From Bacteroidota bacterium (GTDB lineage: Bacteria > Bacteroidota > Bacteroidia > Bacteroidales > VadinHA17): DNA of 7,704 nt. The stretch is taken from NCBI GenBank assembly GCA_015222065.1, contig JADFUQ010000499.1:1-7704 (forward strand), given 5' to 3'. Both the position numbers and the translations under genes were made by a program. Below, one piece after another: positions 1 to 7,495 of the stretch (its first letter is position 1; each line of letters starts with the position of its first letter). The notes below the pieces were generated by a model. It saw nothing but the letters and a program-made list of their open reading frames with translations. It had not been told where the DNA came from and did not search any database.

Positions 1-12
1 CCCATTTGCCAA

Positions 13-26
13 GTCCCGTCAGGGAC
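13..26. repeat. Short GC-rich palindrome, possible REP-like element
   Basis: GTCCC at 13-17 and GGGAC at 22-26 are perfect 5-bp complementary arms around the 4-base loop GTCA. The palindrome is followed by an A/T-rich tail (GATATATAAAG). It stands out as G+C-rich in an otherwise A+T-rich gap. From memory, similar GTCCC(N)GGGAC palindromes with a GATATAT tail recur between genes in Bacteroidota genomes and may be dispersed by REP-associated tyrosine transposases. That link is not shown here, because no transposase lies in the window and only one copy is present. It is 222 bp beyond the dehydratase stop and has no T-run on the minus-strand side, so I do not call it that gene's terminator. Confidence 0.45.
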
Positions 27-51
27 GATATATAAAGATTCCTATAATTAT

Positions 52-135
52 TCTAAAGTTTATGTGCTATATATTTCATAACAGAGCCTATTAATAACGT
101 TATTATTCTAAAATATATAGCAAATAAATTTTAGA
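52..135. repeat. 25-bp imperfect inverted repeat with a 34-nt spacer
   Basis: Bases 52-76 and the reverse complement of 111-135 agree at 23 of 25 positions. The mismatches are 58/129 (G against T, a wobble pair in RNA read from the plus strand) and 64/123. The innermost 12 pairs (65-76 with 111-122) are perfect. The spacer 77-110 holds a perfect 14-bp palindrome at 92-105 (TAATAACGTTATTA), not concentric with the outer arms. An 11-bp direct repeat, ATTATTCTAAA, occurs at 47-57 and 102-112 and overlaps the left ends of both structures. Either strand could fold into a long hairpin. It could be a small non-autonomous mobile element, a processed-RNA hairpin, or the end of a transcript from outside the window. 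No clear target-site duplication flanks it. Confidence 0.6.
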
Positions 136-144
136 TAGCCTTAA

Positions 145-179
145 CCCGTAACCCGAAACACGTAACACGAAACATCGGA
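145..179. repeat. Heptamer tandem array (CCCGTAA/CCCGAAA type)
   Basis: The sequence reads in consecutive 7-base units: CCCGTAA, CCCGAAA, CACGTAA, CACGAAA, then a decayed CATCGGA. It can also be read as two 14-bp units, 147-160 and 161-174, that differ at one base. The array lies 69 bp beyond the stop codon of the dehydratase gene in its direction of transcription. The 7-base period matches that of the unrelated arrays at 1327-1354, 1446-1480 and 7574-7594, but the unit sequence differs. Short heptanucleotide arrays are known from intergenic DNA of some bacteria (STRR sequences of cyanobacteria). Whether this is the same phenomenon is inference. Confidence 0.6.
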
Positions 180-247
180 ATTCAGTAATGCGAGTTATGG
201 GATAGAATGGATTTATAGATTTAGAAATTAGCTTTTTAGCGAAAATC

Positions 248-1198
248 TCAAAACGGAAGTTTTTTTAAGTCAACATTTCCACCGGAAAGAATAATTCCCA
301 CTTTTTTATTTGCAAACCTGTCAGGTTTTTCCATTACTGCTCCCAGGGCTACAGCTGATGAGGGTTCAATAATTATTTTCATCCTTTCCCATATTATTCG
401 CATAGCTTTGACAATAGTTTCTTCACTTACTGTGATAATATCATCAACTTTTTCGCGGATAATAGAGAATGTCATCTCACTGAGAGAGGTCAACAGTCCA
501 TCGGCAATGGTATCAGGGTTCAATGAAGGCTGCAGTATTCCTGATTTAAATGAGCGGTAAGCATCATCGGCTTTTTCCGGCTCGGCGGCAATAACTTCTA
601 TTTCATTATTGTAGCTCTTAACCCATGTAGCTGTTCCGCTTAACAATCCTCCTCCGCCAACCGGTGCAATTACCGTATCAAGGGATGGATATTTTTCAAC
701 TAATTCCTTTGCTGCAGTTCCCTGCCCACTGATAACCTGGAAATTATCATAAGGATGTATAAATGCCGCCCCGGTTTTTTTTACAATTTTTTCAAGTTCT
801 GATTCTCTCGCTTCCAGAGTTGGTTTACAATAAGTAATTTCTGCCCTGTAACCTTTTACCGCTTTCTTTTTTATTTCAGGTGAATTTTCGGGCATGACAA
901 TGTAAGATGGTATCCCCCTTAATTTTGCTGCCAGTGCAAGAGCAGCAGCATGATTGCCTGAGGAATGAGTTGCCACTCCATTTTTTGCCTGTTCCTCTGA
1001 TAAGGAAAAAACCGCATTGCAGGCACCCCGAAACTTAAAAGCCCCAACTTTCTGAAAATTCTCACATTTAAAAAAAAGATCACACCCCAATAGTTTGTTT
1101 ATACTACCGGATTGCAAAACGGGGGTTTGATGGACATAGTCCTTAATTTTGTTGCAGGCTATAAGAATATCTTCGTACCGTGGGATTTTTTGATTCAT
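248..1198 (-). CDS. PLP-dependent serine/threonine dehydratase, serine-racemase-like
   Basis: This 316-residue fold-type II PLP enzyme is predicted to be cytosolic. It would dehydrate and deaminate L-serine, L-threonine or a hydroxyaspartate to a 2-oxo acid and ammonia, possibly with serine racemase activity. Visible motifs are the PLP lysine in KVGAFKFRGA (Lys55), the substrate loop SSGNH (79-83, with Ser80 aligning to the racemase re-face serine), the phosphate-binding GGGG loop (181-184), the metal-site pattern EPEKADD (Glu206, Ala210, Asp212) and SGGNVD near the C-terminus, where Ser305 should contact the pyridine nitrogen. There is no C-terminal ACT domain, and the length is far below that of isoleucine-feedback biosynthetic IlvA (about 420-510). 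It therefore looks like the short catabolic or racemase class. The substrate loop reads HAAALA where mammalian serine racemase has HGQAL. The ATG at 1198 is the natural start: the N-terminus is full length for the family. No Shine-Dalgarno is visible. It lies 281 bp beyond gltD, probably as its own unit. Substrate cannot be decided from sequence alone. Confidence 0.93.
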   Translation of the reverse strand: MNQKIPRYEDILIACNKIKDYVHQTPVLQSGSINKLLGCDLFFKCENFQKVGAFKFRGACNAVFSLSEEQAKNGVATHSSGNHAAALALAAKLRGIPSYIVMPENSPEIKKKAVKGYRAEITYCKPTLEARESELEKIVKKTGAAFIHPYDNFQVISGQGTAAKELVEKYPSLDTVIAPVGGGGLLSGTATWVKSYNNEIEVIAAEPEKADDAYRSFKSGILQPSLNPDTIADGLLTSLSEMTFSIIREKVDDIITVSEETIVKAMRIIWERMKIIIEPSSAVALGAVMEKPDRFANKKVGIILSGGNVDLKKLPF

Positions 1199-1326
1199 AA
1201 ATGTGTAGCTGGATAATTGCGTATCTAAATTGCAACCTAAGTTACTATTTGTTAGGACATAGTTTTACAAATTGATTAAAAATAACCTTAATTTTCAGGT
1301 TTCATAAATAATTTGTTAATAATCAA

Positions 1327-1354
1327 CAGTCCACAGTCGGCAGTCCACAGTCGA
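1327..1354. repeat. Heptamer array GTCCACA/GTCGGCA, left part of the gltD-dehydratase gap
   Basis: Two 14-bp units, 1327-1340 and 1341-1354, match at 13 of 14 positions. Read from 1329 they are heptamers: GTCCACA, GTCGGCA, GTCCACA, GTCG. An 8-base A run follows at 1354-1361, which is a T run on the transcribed minus strand. Bases 1334-1345 are a perfect 12-bp inverted match to 1450-1461, so this array and the one next to gltD could pair across a 104-base A+T-rich spacer. The first 16 bases (1327-1342) recur exactly at 7579-7594 upstream of gltB. The non-coding gap 1199-1479 shows no other gene or convincing promoter. Confidence 0.7.
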
Positions 1355-1445
1355 AAAAAAAGTAAATAACAATCAAATAATTATAATACATACCTAATCA
1401 CATGATTCAAAATCCTGAAAAGTATAAATAGCCCAGTCTTCAGAT

Positions 1446-1480
1446 TGCCGACTGCCGACTGAAGATTGCCGACTGCGAGT
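1446..1480. repeat. Heptamer array (TGCCGAC) abutting the gltD stop codon
   Basis: Five consecutive 7-base units are visible: TGCCGAC, TGCCGAC, TGAAGAT, TGCCGAC and TGCGAGT. TGCCGAC is the reverse complement of GTCGGCA, so this array is the same family as 1327-1354 in the opposite orientation. A 14-base segment is repeated exactly at 1442-1455 and 1463-1476. The last unit ends on base 1480, the final base of the gltD stop codon as transcribed, so there is no spacer between gene and repeat. A 7-bp hairpin (1437-1443 with 1459-1465, 15-base loop) is possible in the gltD transcript, but no T run follows it directly, so a terminator role is weak. Confidence 0.7.
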
Positions 1481-2904
1481 CACCCGGTGAGTAAAACACG
1501 ATGAATATGATTAGCTGCTTGTTGGCCGGATGCAATAGCTTTTACTACCAGACCGGGGCCTGAAACAGCATCCCCAACGGCAAATATTTTAGAGTGGCTG
1601 GTTTCAAAAGAATTATTCACTTTAATATTCCCTTTTTCATCAGAATCCATGTTTAGTTGTTCCAGCAGACCCTCATAAACAGGACGTATAAATCCAAGGG
1701 CCAGAAAGACCATGTCTGCCTTAAACGTCCTAATCTTTCCGGATTTTTCAGTCATAATCAATTGATTTTTGTTTCCTTTTTTCCAATCAAGTTCAACTGC
1801 TTCAATCCGGTTTACTATACCATTTAAACCGGTAAATCTTTTTGTTCCAAGGCTCCAATAACGTTTACAGCCTTCTTCGTGCGATGTTGTGGTCTTCAGA
1901 ATATACGGCCAGAATGGCCAGGGGTTATCCTGTTGTCTAATCTCGGGAGGTTTTGGTAATATCTCAATCTGGATTAAGCTTTTAGCTCCCTGACGAACGG
2001 CTGTACCGACACAATCCGAACCTGTATCTCCTCCTCCGAGAACGATCACATTCTTATCCTTTACAAAGATTCTTTCATTATCAGGAATGGTTTCCCCGGC
2101 AATAACCCTGTTTTGTTGAGTCAGATAGTCCATTGCAAAATGTATGCCTTCAAGGCCTCTGCCTTCAATTTGCAGATCCCTTGGTTGCATAACACCAACA
2201 GCCAAACAAACAGCATCAAATTTTTCGAGCAGGTTTTGCGCCGTTATATTCTTACCTGCGAGGGTATTGGTTTTAATCACCAATCCTTCTTCTTCAAGAA
2301 GTTGTATTCTTCGGTCGATAATATTTTTATTCAATTTAAAATCAGGTATCCCATACCTTAATAATCCTCCCACTTTATTTTCTTTCTCAAAAAGTGTTAC
2401 GGTATGCCCAAAGCGGTTTAACCGGGCAGCCACTGAAAGGCCTGCCGGACCTGATCCCACAACAGCCACTTTTTTTCCGGTTCTTTTTTCCGGTGGTCTT
2501 GGTACAATATAACCCAGATCAAAGGCCTTTTCAATCACCGCAGCTTCGTTTTCACGGATAGTTACAGCATCATTATGGATAGCCAGAACACAGGATTTTT
2601 CACAGGGAGCCGGACAAACTCTGCCGGTAAACTCAGGAAAATCATTGGTTAAGTGAAGGATATCACTGGCTTCTTTCCAGTCGCCCCGGTAAACAGCATC
2701 CTGCCATTCAGGCATTCTGCTTCCCACCGGGCATCCCCAATGACAAAACGGAACACCACAATCCATGCAACGGGATGCCTGAAGTATCCTGTCATCTGTA
2801 TTCAAGGTTTGTTCAACCTCACCATAATTCGATATTCTTTCTTCTACCGGACGATTTCCAGCTTCTTTTCTTTTTACTTCAATAAATCCTCTTGGATTTC
2901 CCAT
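1480..2904 (-). CDS. gltD: Glutamate synthase (NADPH) small subunit
   Basis: This is the 474-residue beta subunit of bacterial glutamate synthase. It oxidises NADPH on FAD and passes electrons through iron-sulfur clusters to GltB. The N-terminal ferredoxin-like region carries two cysteine clusters: Cys46, 49, 54 and 58 (CMDCGVPFCHWGC) and Cys97, 101 and 105 (CPAPCEKSC). The FAD Rossmann motif GSGPAG is at 150-155, followed by a GGLLRYGIPDFK segment typical of the family. A second nucleotide-binding motif, GGGDTG, for NADPH lies at about 290-295. The C-terminal FAD-contact motif GDAVSGPGLVVKAIASGQQAA is near 443-463 (positions approximate). The length is close to E. coli GltD (472). It follows gltB by 60 bp on the same strand, so an operon is expected. 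The ATG at 2904 begins the family-typical MGNPRGF sequence, with no clear Shine-Dalgarno. The stop codon directly abuts a heptamer repeat array. All key residues are present and the identification is firm. Confidence 0.98.
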   Translation of the reverse strand: MGNPRGFIEVKRKEAGNRPVEERISNYGEVEQTLNTDDRILQASRCMDCGVPFCHWGCPVGSRMPEWQDAVYRGDWKEASDILHLTNDFPEFTGRVCPAPCEKSCVLAIHNDAVTIRENEAAVIEKAFDLGYIVPRPPEKRTGKKVAVVGSGPAGLSVAARLNRFGHTVTLFEKENKVGGLLRYGIPDFKLNKNIIDRRIQLLEEEGLVIKTNTLAGKNITAQNLLEKFDAVCLAVGVMQPRDLQIEGRGLEGIHFAMDYLTQQNRVIAGETIPDNERIFVKDKNVIVLGGGDTGSDCVGTAVRQGAKSLIQIEILPKPPEIRQQDNPWPFWPYILKTTTSHEEGCKRYWSLGTKRFTGLNGIVNRIEAVELDWKKGNKNQLIMTEKSGKIRTFKADMVFLALGFIRPVYEGLLEQLNMDSDEKGNIKVNNSFETSHSKIFAVGDAVSGPGLVVKAIASGQQAANHIHRVLLTG

Positions 2905-2945
2905 AATGCTTTTTCAGGTATTTAAAATAATGTAACTACTTAGTG

Positions 2946-2971
2946 CCTTACTCACCTTACTTACCTACTCA
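2946..2971. repeat. Nonamer tandem repeat running through the gltB stop codon
   Basis: Three units follow one another: CCTTACTCA (2946-2954), CCTTACTTA (2955-2963) and CCTACTCA (2964-2971, one T short). The third unit contains the complement of the gltB stop codon (2965-2967) and the last Glu codon. On the transcribed strand the units supply further TAA and TGA triplets in the other frames. The array fills almost half of the 60-bp gap between gltB and gltD. No Shine-Dalgarno for gltD is evident in the remainder of the gap. Confidence 0.6.
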
Positions 2972-5900
2972 GCGTAATTAGGATCATAGTCAGCACGGCG
3001 GAGTTTCAAATTTATTTCCCTCAGCTTTGTTTCATTAATCACTTTTTTATATTCAAGGGGTAGTATCTTTACAAATTTTGGCAGGTATTCATCCCAATTA
3101 ACTAATACCTTTTCTGCAATTGCACTTTTTGTATGCTTCCAGTGTGTTGAAATCATTTCCTGTAACTCCCTGATATCTTCATAATCCGTCAACATGGTTA
3201 ATTCAACCAGGTCCTGGTTACAGTAATAAGAAAAATCACCATTAATGTCTAAAACATAAGCTATTCCCCCACTCATTCCTGCCGCGAAATTTCGACCGGT
3301 TTTACCCAAAACAACAACGCGACCTCCTGTCATGTATTCACAACCATGATCTCCTACACCTTCAACCACTGCAATTGCACCGCTATTTCTTACACAAAAC
3401 CTTTCGCCTGCAATTCCATTCACATAGATTTGTCCTTTCGTAGCTCCGTAAAGGATTGTATTTCCAATTATAATGTTTTCTTCTGCCTTTAGAGTTGAAG
3501 ATGTTGGCAGAACCACTACGATTTTTCCACCTGATAAACCTTTCCCAAGGTAATCATTCGCATCTCCCTCGAGCCTAAAGCTAATACCGTTTACCAGGAA
3601 TGCGCCAAAGCTTTGTCCGGCGGAACCATAAAAATTACAATTAACGGTATCTTCAGGAAGCCCTTCCAAACCATACCTTTCAGTTATTTCGCCGGAGAGC
3701 ATCGCCCCAATTGACCGGTGAGTATTTGTAATTTCTCTGGATATCCAAACCTTCTCTTTGTTTTTCAGGGCTTTTCCGGACAATCTGATAATCTCCTTAT
3801 CGATTACTTCATTAATTTTGTGATGTTGAAGTCCGGTGTTATACAAAGGATTAATATCAGATTCTTTTGGATATGAAATAATAGAGGAAACATCAAGTCT
3901 CTTCACCTTTCTGTGATTTATGTCTTTTCTGACAAATAACAAGTCACTCCTGCCAACCAATTCGTCAAATTTCCTGAATCCCAGTTGTGCCATATATTCT
4001 CTTACTTCCCTGGCAAGAAAATTAAAATAGTTAACCACATATTCCGATTTGCCAAGGAAGCGTTTTCTTAATTCCTTGTCCTGTGTTGCAATACCTGTTG
4101 GACAGGTATTCAGGTGACATTTTCTCATCATAACACAACCCAAAACGATAAGGCTGGCAGTTGCTATTCCAAACTCTTCAGCGCCCAGTAATCCGGCAAA
4201 AATGATATCCCGGCCAGTTTTGATCTGACCATCCGTTTGTATTTTCACTCTATCCCGAAGATTGTTTATTACAAGGGTTTGATGGGTTTCAGCTAATCCC
4301 ATTTCAAATGGGATACCGGCATATTTGATTGAACCTACAGGACTTGCTCCTGTACCCCCTTCTGTTCCGCTTATTACAATCAGATCGGCATGTGCTTTAG
4401 CAACACCGGCTGCAATGGTACCTACACCATTTTCTGCAACAAGTTTCACACTGATTTTGGCATTTTTATTTACACATTTCAGATCGAAGATCAGTTGAGC
4501 CAAATCCTCAATTGAATAGATATCATGGTGAGGAGGAGGTGAAATAAGGGTTATACCAGGCAATGAATTTCTGATACGGGCAATTACTTTATCAACTTTA
4601 TGTCCCGGGAGTTGACCGCCTTCTCCCGGCTTTGCTCCCTGCGCAATTTTTATCTGAATTTCATCGGCATTGACCAGATAATGTGTATTCACGCCAAATC
4701 GTCCCGAGGCAACTTGTTTGATAGCGCTTCTTCGATTACCTTCATTGGAACCCGTCTTAAACCGGTGAGGATCCTCCCCTCCTTCACCCGTGTTGCTTCT
4801 GCCACCGATTTTATTCATTGCTATTGCAAGTGCTTCATGGGCTTCCTTACTAATTGACCCGAAAGACATAGCCCCGGTCACAAATCGTTTCATAATAGCC
4901 GATACGGGTTCGACTTCTGATATATCAATTGGATTTGTCCGAAAATCAAGTAATCCTCTCAGAAAAACGGGACGGCGCGTATGAAGATCGCTTAATTCAG
5001 AAAACTCCTTGAATTTCCGGTAATCGTTATTTGTTGTTGACCATTGTAATAAACCAATTACCTCCGGATTCCATGCATGATATTCTCCATCTTTCCGATA
5101 AGAATATATTCCCTGTTGCAAAATCTGCTCATTCCCGTTGTTAATCTGGTATGCGATCTTGTGATCCGCAAGAATTTCTTTAGCGATCTCATCAAGACCG
5201 ATTCCTCCAATCCTTGAACAGGTCCCTTTAAAGTATTTTTCTATAACATTTTCTCCTATTCCGACTGCCTCAAAAATTTGTGCGCCAAAATAGCTTCTGA
5301 GAGTACAAATGCCCATTTTGGAAATGATCTTCAGTAGTCCCTTATTGATGGATTTTATGTAATTCTGTCTTGCCCTGGAATAGGGAATGGTTATTTTACC
5401 TGATTTTACCAAATCGTACAAAATGGCAAAACTGACATATGGATTAATAACGCTTGCTCCATAACCAAGGAGTAATGCAAAATGATGTATTTCCCTGGCC
5501 TCGCCTGTTTCCACAATTAAACCAACCTGCATTCTTTTTTTTGTTGAAATCAAATGATGATGAATAGCGGAAACCGCCAGGAGTGAAGGAATAGGTGCCA
5601 GTTTTTCAGAGACCTGTTTATCCGAAAGAATAATAAAATTATTTTTGTTATCTACTGCTTTTTCGGCAGATTCACATAGTTTTTTTAAAGCTGATTCAAG
5701 GCCCTTTCCACCCGAATTTGCATTAAATACCATCTGAAGTGTTATATGGCTGAACGTCTCATGCTTCAAATCTTTAATTTTTCCCAGATCTGTATTGGTG
5801 ATTATGGGAGACTTGAATTTGATTAATTTACAGTGTTCCGGTGTTTCAATGAGAATGTTCTTCTGAACCGAACCAATGTAATTGGTTAATGCCATAACCA

Positions 5901-7488
5901 AACCTTCACGCATCGGATCGATTGCCGGATTCGTTACCTGGGCAAACATTTGACGAAAATAATTAAATAACCGTTGTGGTTTCCTGGCAAATATTGCCAT
6001 TGGGGTATCGTTTCCCATTGAACTGACAGGTTCCGTTCCATCAACTGCCATTGGTTTAATTATTAGTTCAATATCTTCCTTCCTATATCCAAATAGTTTA
6101 AGATAAGTTGGATATTTATCTCCCAGATTTGATGGAACCCTTTTTTGAACCTCAATTTCCTCAAGATTAAGACGATTTTCTTTTAACCAGTTTGCATATG
6201 GATTTCTTCTTGCCAATTCAGCTTTCAGCTCTTCGTTGGGAATAATAATTCCCAATTGAGTATCCACCAACAATAACTTCCCCGGTCTTAATCTTCCTTT
6301 CTCCCTGATTTCTTCCCCTTTAAAGGTTTGTACACCCGTTTCAGACCCCATCACAATCAGATCGTTTTTAGTTATGAGGTATCTCGAAGGTCTTAATCCG
6401 TTTCGATCGAGTGTGCCCCCGATATACCGTCCATCGGTTAACAAGATTGATGCCGGGCCATCCCAGGGTTCCATAAAGGTTGAATGGTATTCATAAAAAG
6501 CTTTTAAGCTATTGGGTATAGGGTTTTTGTTGTTCCAGGACTCTGGAATTAACATACTCAGGGCATGTGGAATAGTATGTCCGGTAAGCACTAAAAATTC
6601 CAAAACATTATCCAGCGAAGCTGAATCACTTTTCCCTGGTTCGATTATCGGAAATAATTTCTTAAGGTCTTCCCCAAAAAGTTCTGATTTCAAAAGAGAT
6701 TCCCTGGCATGCATCCATAATCTGTTTCCTTTAATGGTGTTGATTTCTCCGTTGTGTGCTAAATACCGGAAAGGTTGTGCCAAATCCCACGTAGGAAAAG
6801 TATTGGTGCTAAATCGTGAATGTACTAATGCAATAGCGCTTTTGAGATACGGATCATAAAGATCGGGATAATATTCGGCAAGTTGATCAGGTGTAAACAT
6901 TCCCTTATACACAAGCACTTTAGTTGAAAGGCTTGGGATGTAAAATGCTTCTTTACAGAACTGATTGGAATTCCTAACTTCCCTTTCAATCTTTTTTCTT
7001 ACGATGTATAATTTCCTTTCAAGTTCATCCTGTTCCAGTCTGGCTGAAATAAAAACCTGGAGAATTGAAGGCTCAGAAGAGATTGCAATTTCACCCAAAA
7101 CCGAGTTATTAACCGGCACTTGTCTGAACTCAATAAAATTAAGACCTTCTTCAATAATAATCTGAAGCAGTTTTTCTTTACACCATTTAGCTTCTTCTTC
7201 CTTTTTTGGAAGGAAAATGAGGCCGGTACCATATTCTCCCGGATTTGGAACGTTAATCCCGTAATGTAAAAAAAAATCATGTGGGATTTGAATAGTAATT
7301 CCGGCTCCGTCGCCCGTTTTATTATCGGCACTTTCCGCACCTCTGTGTGCCATATTGGTTAATACCTCCAATCCGCGTTGAATAATTTCATGGGATTTTT
7401 GCCCTTTTATTTGCGCAACAAATCCAATTCCGCAACTGTCATGCTCATTCTCAGGATTATATAATCCGAATTTCCTTTGCAGTCTCAT
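2965..7488 (-). CDS. gltB: Glutamate synthase (NADPH) large subunit
   Basis: This 1507-residue alpha subunit of glutamate synthase hydrolyses glutamine and channels the ammonia to 2-oxoglutarate, making two glutamates with electrons supplied by GltD. Domains in order are: a class II glutamine amidotransferase (about 19-430) with nucleophile Cys19 in EHDSCGIGF, so an 18-residue propeptide should be removed, plus HRGAESADNKTGDGAG (48-63) and the NGE motif (246-248); a central domain (about 465-760); an FMN-binding synthase barrel (about 790-1190) with NTGEGGE at 899-905 and downstream GEGGQLPGHKV; a 3Fe-4S site CX5CX4C at Cys1118, 1124 and 1129; and a C-terminal GXGXG beta-helix domain from about 1260, including GSAGQSFGAF near 1285-1295. 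Length and order match the bacterial family (E. coli about 1486-1517 depending on start). The ATG at 7488 puts the catalytic Cys at the expected distance and has an AAAGGA ribosome site 7 bases upstream. No frameshift or missing catalytic residue was seen. Confidence 0.98.
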   Translation of the reverse strand: MRLQRKFGLYNPENEHDSCGIGFVAQIKGQKSHEIIQRGLEVLTNMAHRGAESADNKTGDGAGITIQIPHDFFLHYGINVPNPGEYGTGLIFLPKKEEEAKWCKEKLLQIIIEEGLNFIEFRQVPVNNSVLGEIAISSEPSILQVFISARLEQDELERKLYIVRKKIEREVRNSNQFCKEAFYIPSLSTKVLVYKGMFTPDQLAEYYPDLYDPYLKSAIALVHSRFSTNTFPTWDLAQPFRYLAHNGEINTIKGNRLWMHARESLLKSELFGEDLKKLFPIIEPGKSDSASLDNVLEFLVLTGHTIPHALSMLIPESWNNKNPIPNSLKAFYEYHSTFMEPWDGPASILLTDGRYIGGTLDRNGLRPSRYLITKNDLIVMGSETGVQTFKGEEIREKGRLRPGKLLLVDTQLGIIIPNEELKAELARRNPYANWLKENRLNLEEIEVQKRVPSNLGDKYPTYLKLFGYRKEDIELIIKPMAVDGTEPVSSMGNDTPMAIFARKPQRLFNYFRQMFAQVTNPAIDPMREGLVMALTNYIGSVQKNILIETPEHCKLIKFKSPIITNTDLGKIKDLKHETFSHITLQMVFNANSGGKGLESALKKLCESAEKAVDNKNNFIILSDKQVSEKLAPIPSLLAVSAIHHHLISTKKRMQVGLIVETGEAREIHHFALLLGYGASVINPYVSFAILYDLVKSGKITIPYSRARQNYIKSINKGLLKIISKMGICTLRSYFGAQIFEAVGIGENVIEKYFKGTCSRIGGIGLDEIAKEILADHKIAYQINNGNEQILQQGIYSYRKDGEYHAWNPEVIGLLQWSTTNNDYRKFKEFSELSDLHTRRPVFLRGLLDFRTNPIDISEVEPVSAIMKRFVTGAMSFGSISKEAHEALAIAMNKIGGRSNTGEGGEDPHRFKTGSNEGNRRSAIKQVASGRFGVNTHYLVNADEIQIKIAQGAKPGEGGQLPGHKVDKVIARIRNSLPGITLISPPPHHDIYSIEDLAQLIFDLKCVNKNAKISVKLVAENGVGTIAAGVAKAHADLIVISGTEGGTGASPVGSIKYAGIPFEMGLAETHQTLVINNLRDRVKIQTDGQIKTGRDIIFAGLLGAEEFGIATASLIVLGCVMMRKCHLNTCPTGIATQDKELRKRFLGKSEYVVNYFNFLAREVREYMAQLGFRKFDELVGRSDLLFVRKDINHRKVKRLDVSSIISYPKESDINPLYNTGLQHHKINEVIDKEIIRLSGKALKNKEKVWISREITNTHRSIGAMLSGEITERYGLEGLPEDTVNCNFYGSAGQSFGAFLVNGISFRLEGDANDYLGKGLSGGKIVVVLPTSSTLKAEENIIIGNTILYGATKGQIYVNGIAGERFCVRNSGAIAVVEGVGDHGCEYMTGGRVVVLGKTGRNFAAGMSGGIAYVLDINGDFSYYCNQDLVELTMLTDYEDIRELQEMISTHWKHTKSAIAEKVLVNWDEYLPKFVKILPLEYKKVINETKLREINLKLRRADYDPNYAE

Positions 7489-7495
7489 ATACTGA

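Noticed and set aside
1437..1465. Intrinsic terminator for gltBD
   Set aside because: The 7-bp stem has a 15-base loop and no T run directly after it. The later T run at 1361-1354 is about 75 bases away, with only weak A+T hairpins before it.
1327..1480. CRISPR-like repeat array
   Set aside because: Units are only 7-14 bp, are in direct contact or oppositely oriented, and there are no regularly sized unique spacers or cas genes.
2113..2512. Two overlapping plus-strand open frames (82 and 122 codons) opposite gltD
   Set aside because: They lie wholly inside the well-supported gltD gene on the other strand and have no recognisable motifs.
2653..2925. Plus-strand 90-codon open frame opposite the gltD N-terminus
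   Set aside because: It is antisense to the cysteine-rich GltD start, with no family resemblance.
4600..4984. Plus-strand open frames (85 and 64 codons) opposite the gltB FMN domain
   Set aside because: Antisense shadows of a strongly conserved domain, with no motif or ribosome site.
6512..7340. Plus-strand frames (115 and 66 codons) and a minus-strand 113-codon frame within the gltB amidotransferase domain
   Set aside because: All overlap the conserved GltB reading frame, and the alternative products have low-complexity, unfamilial sequence.
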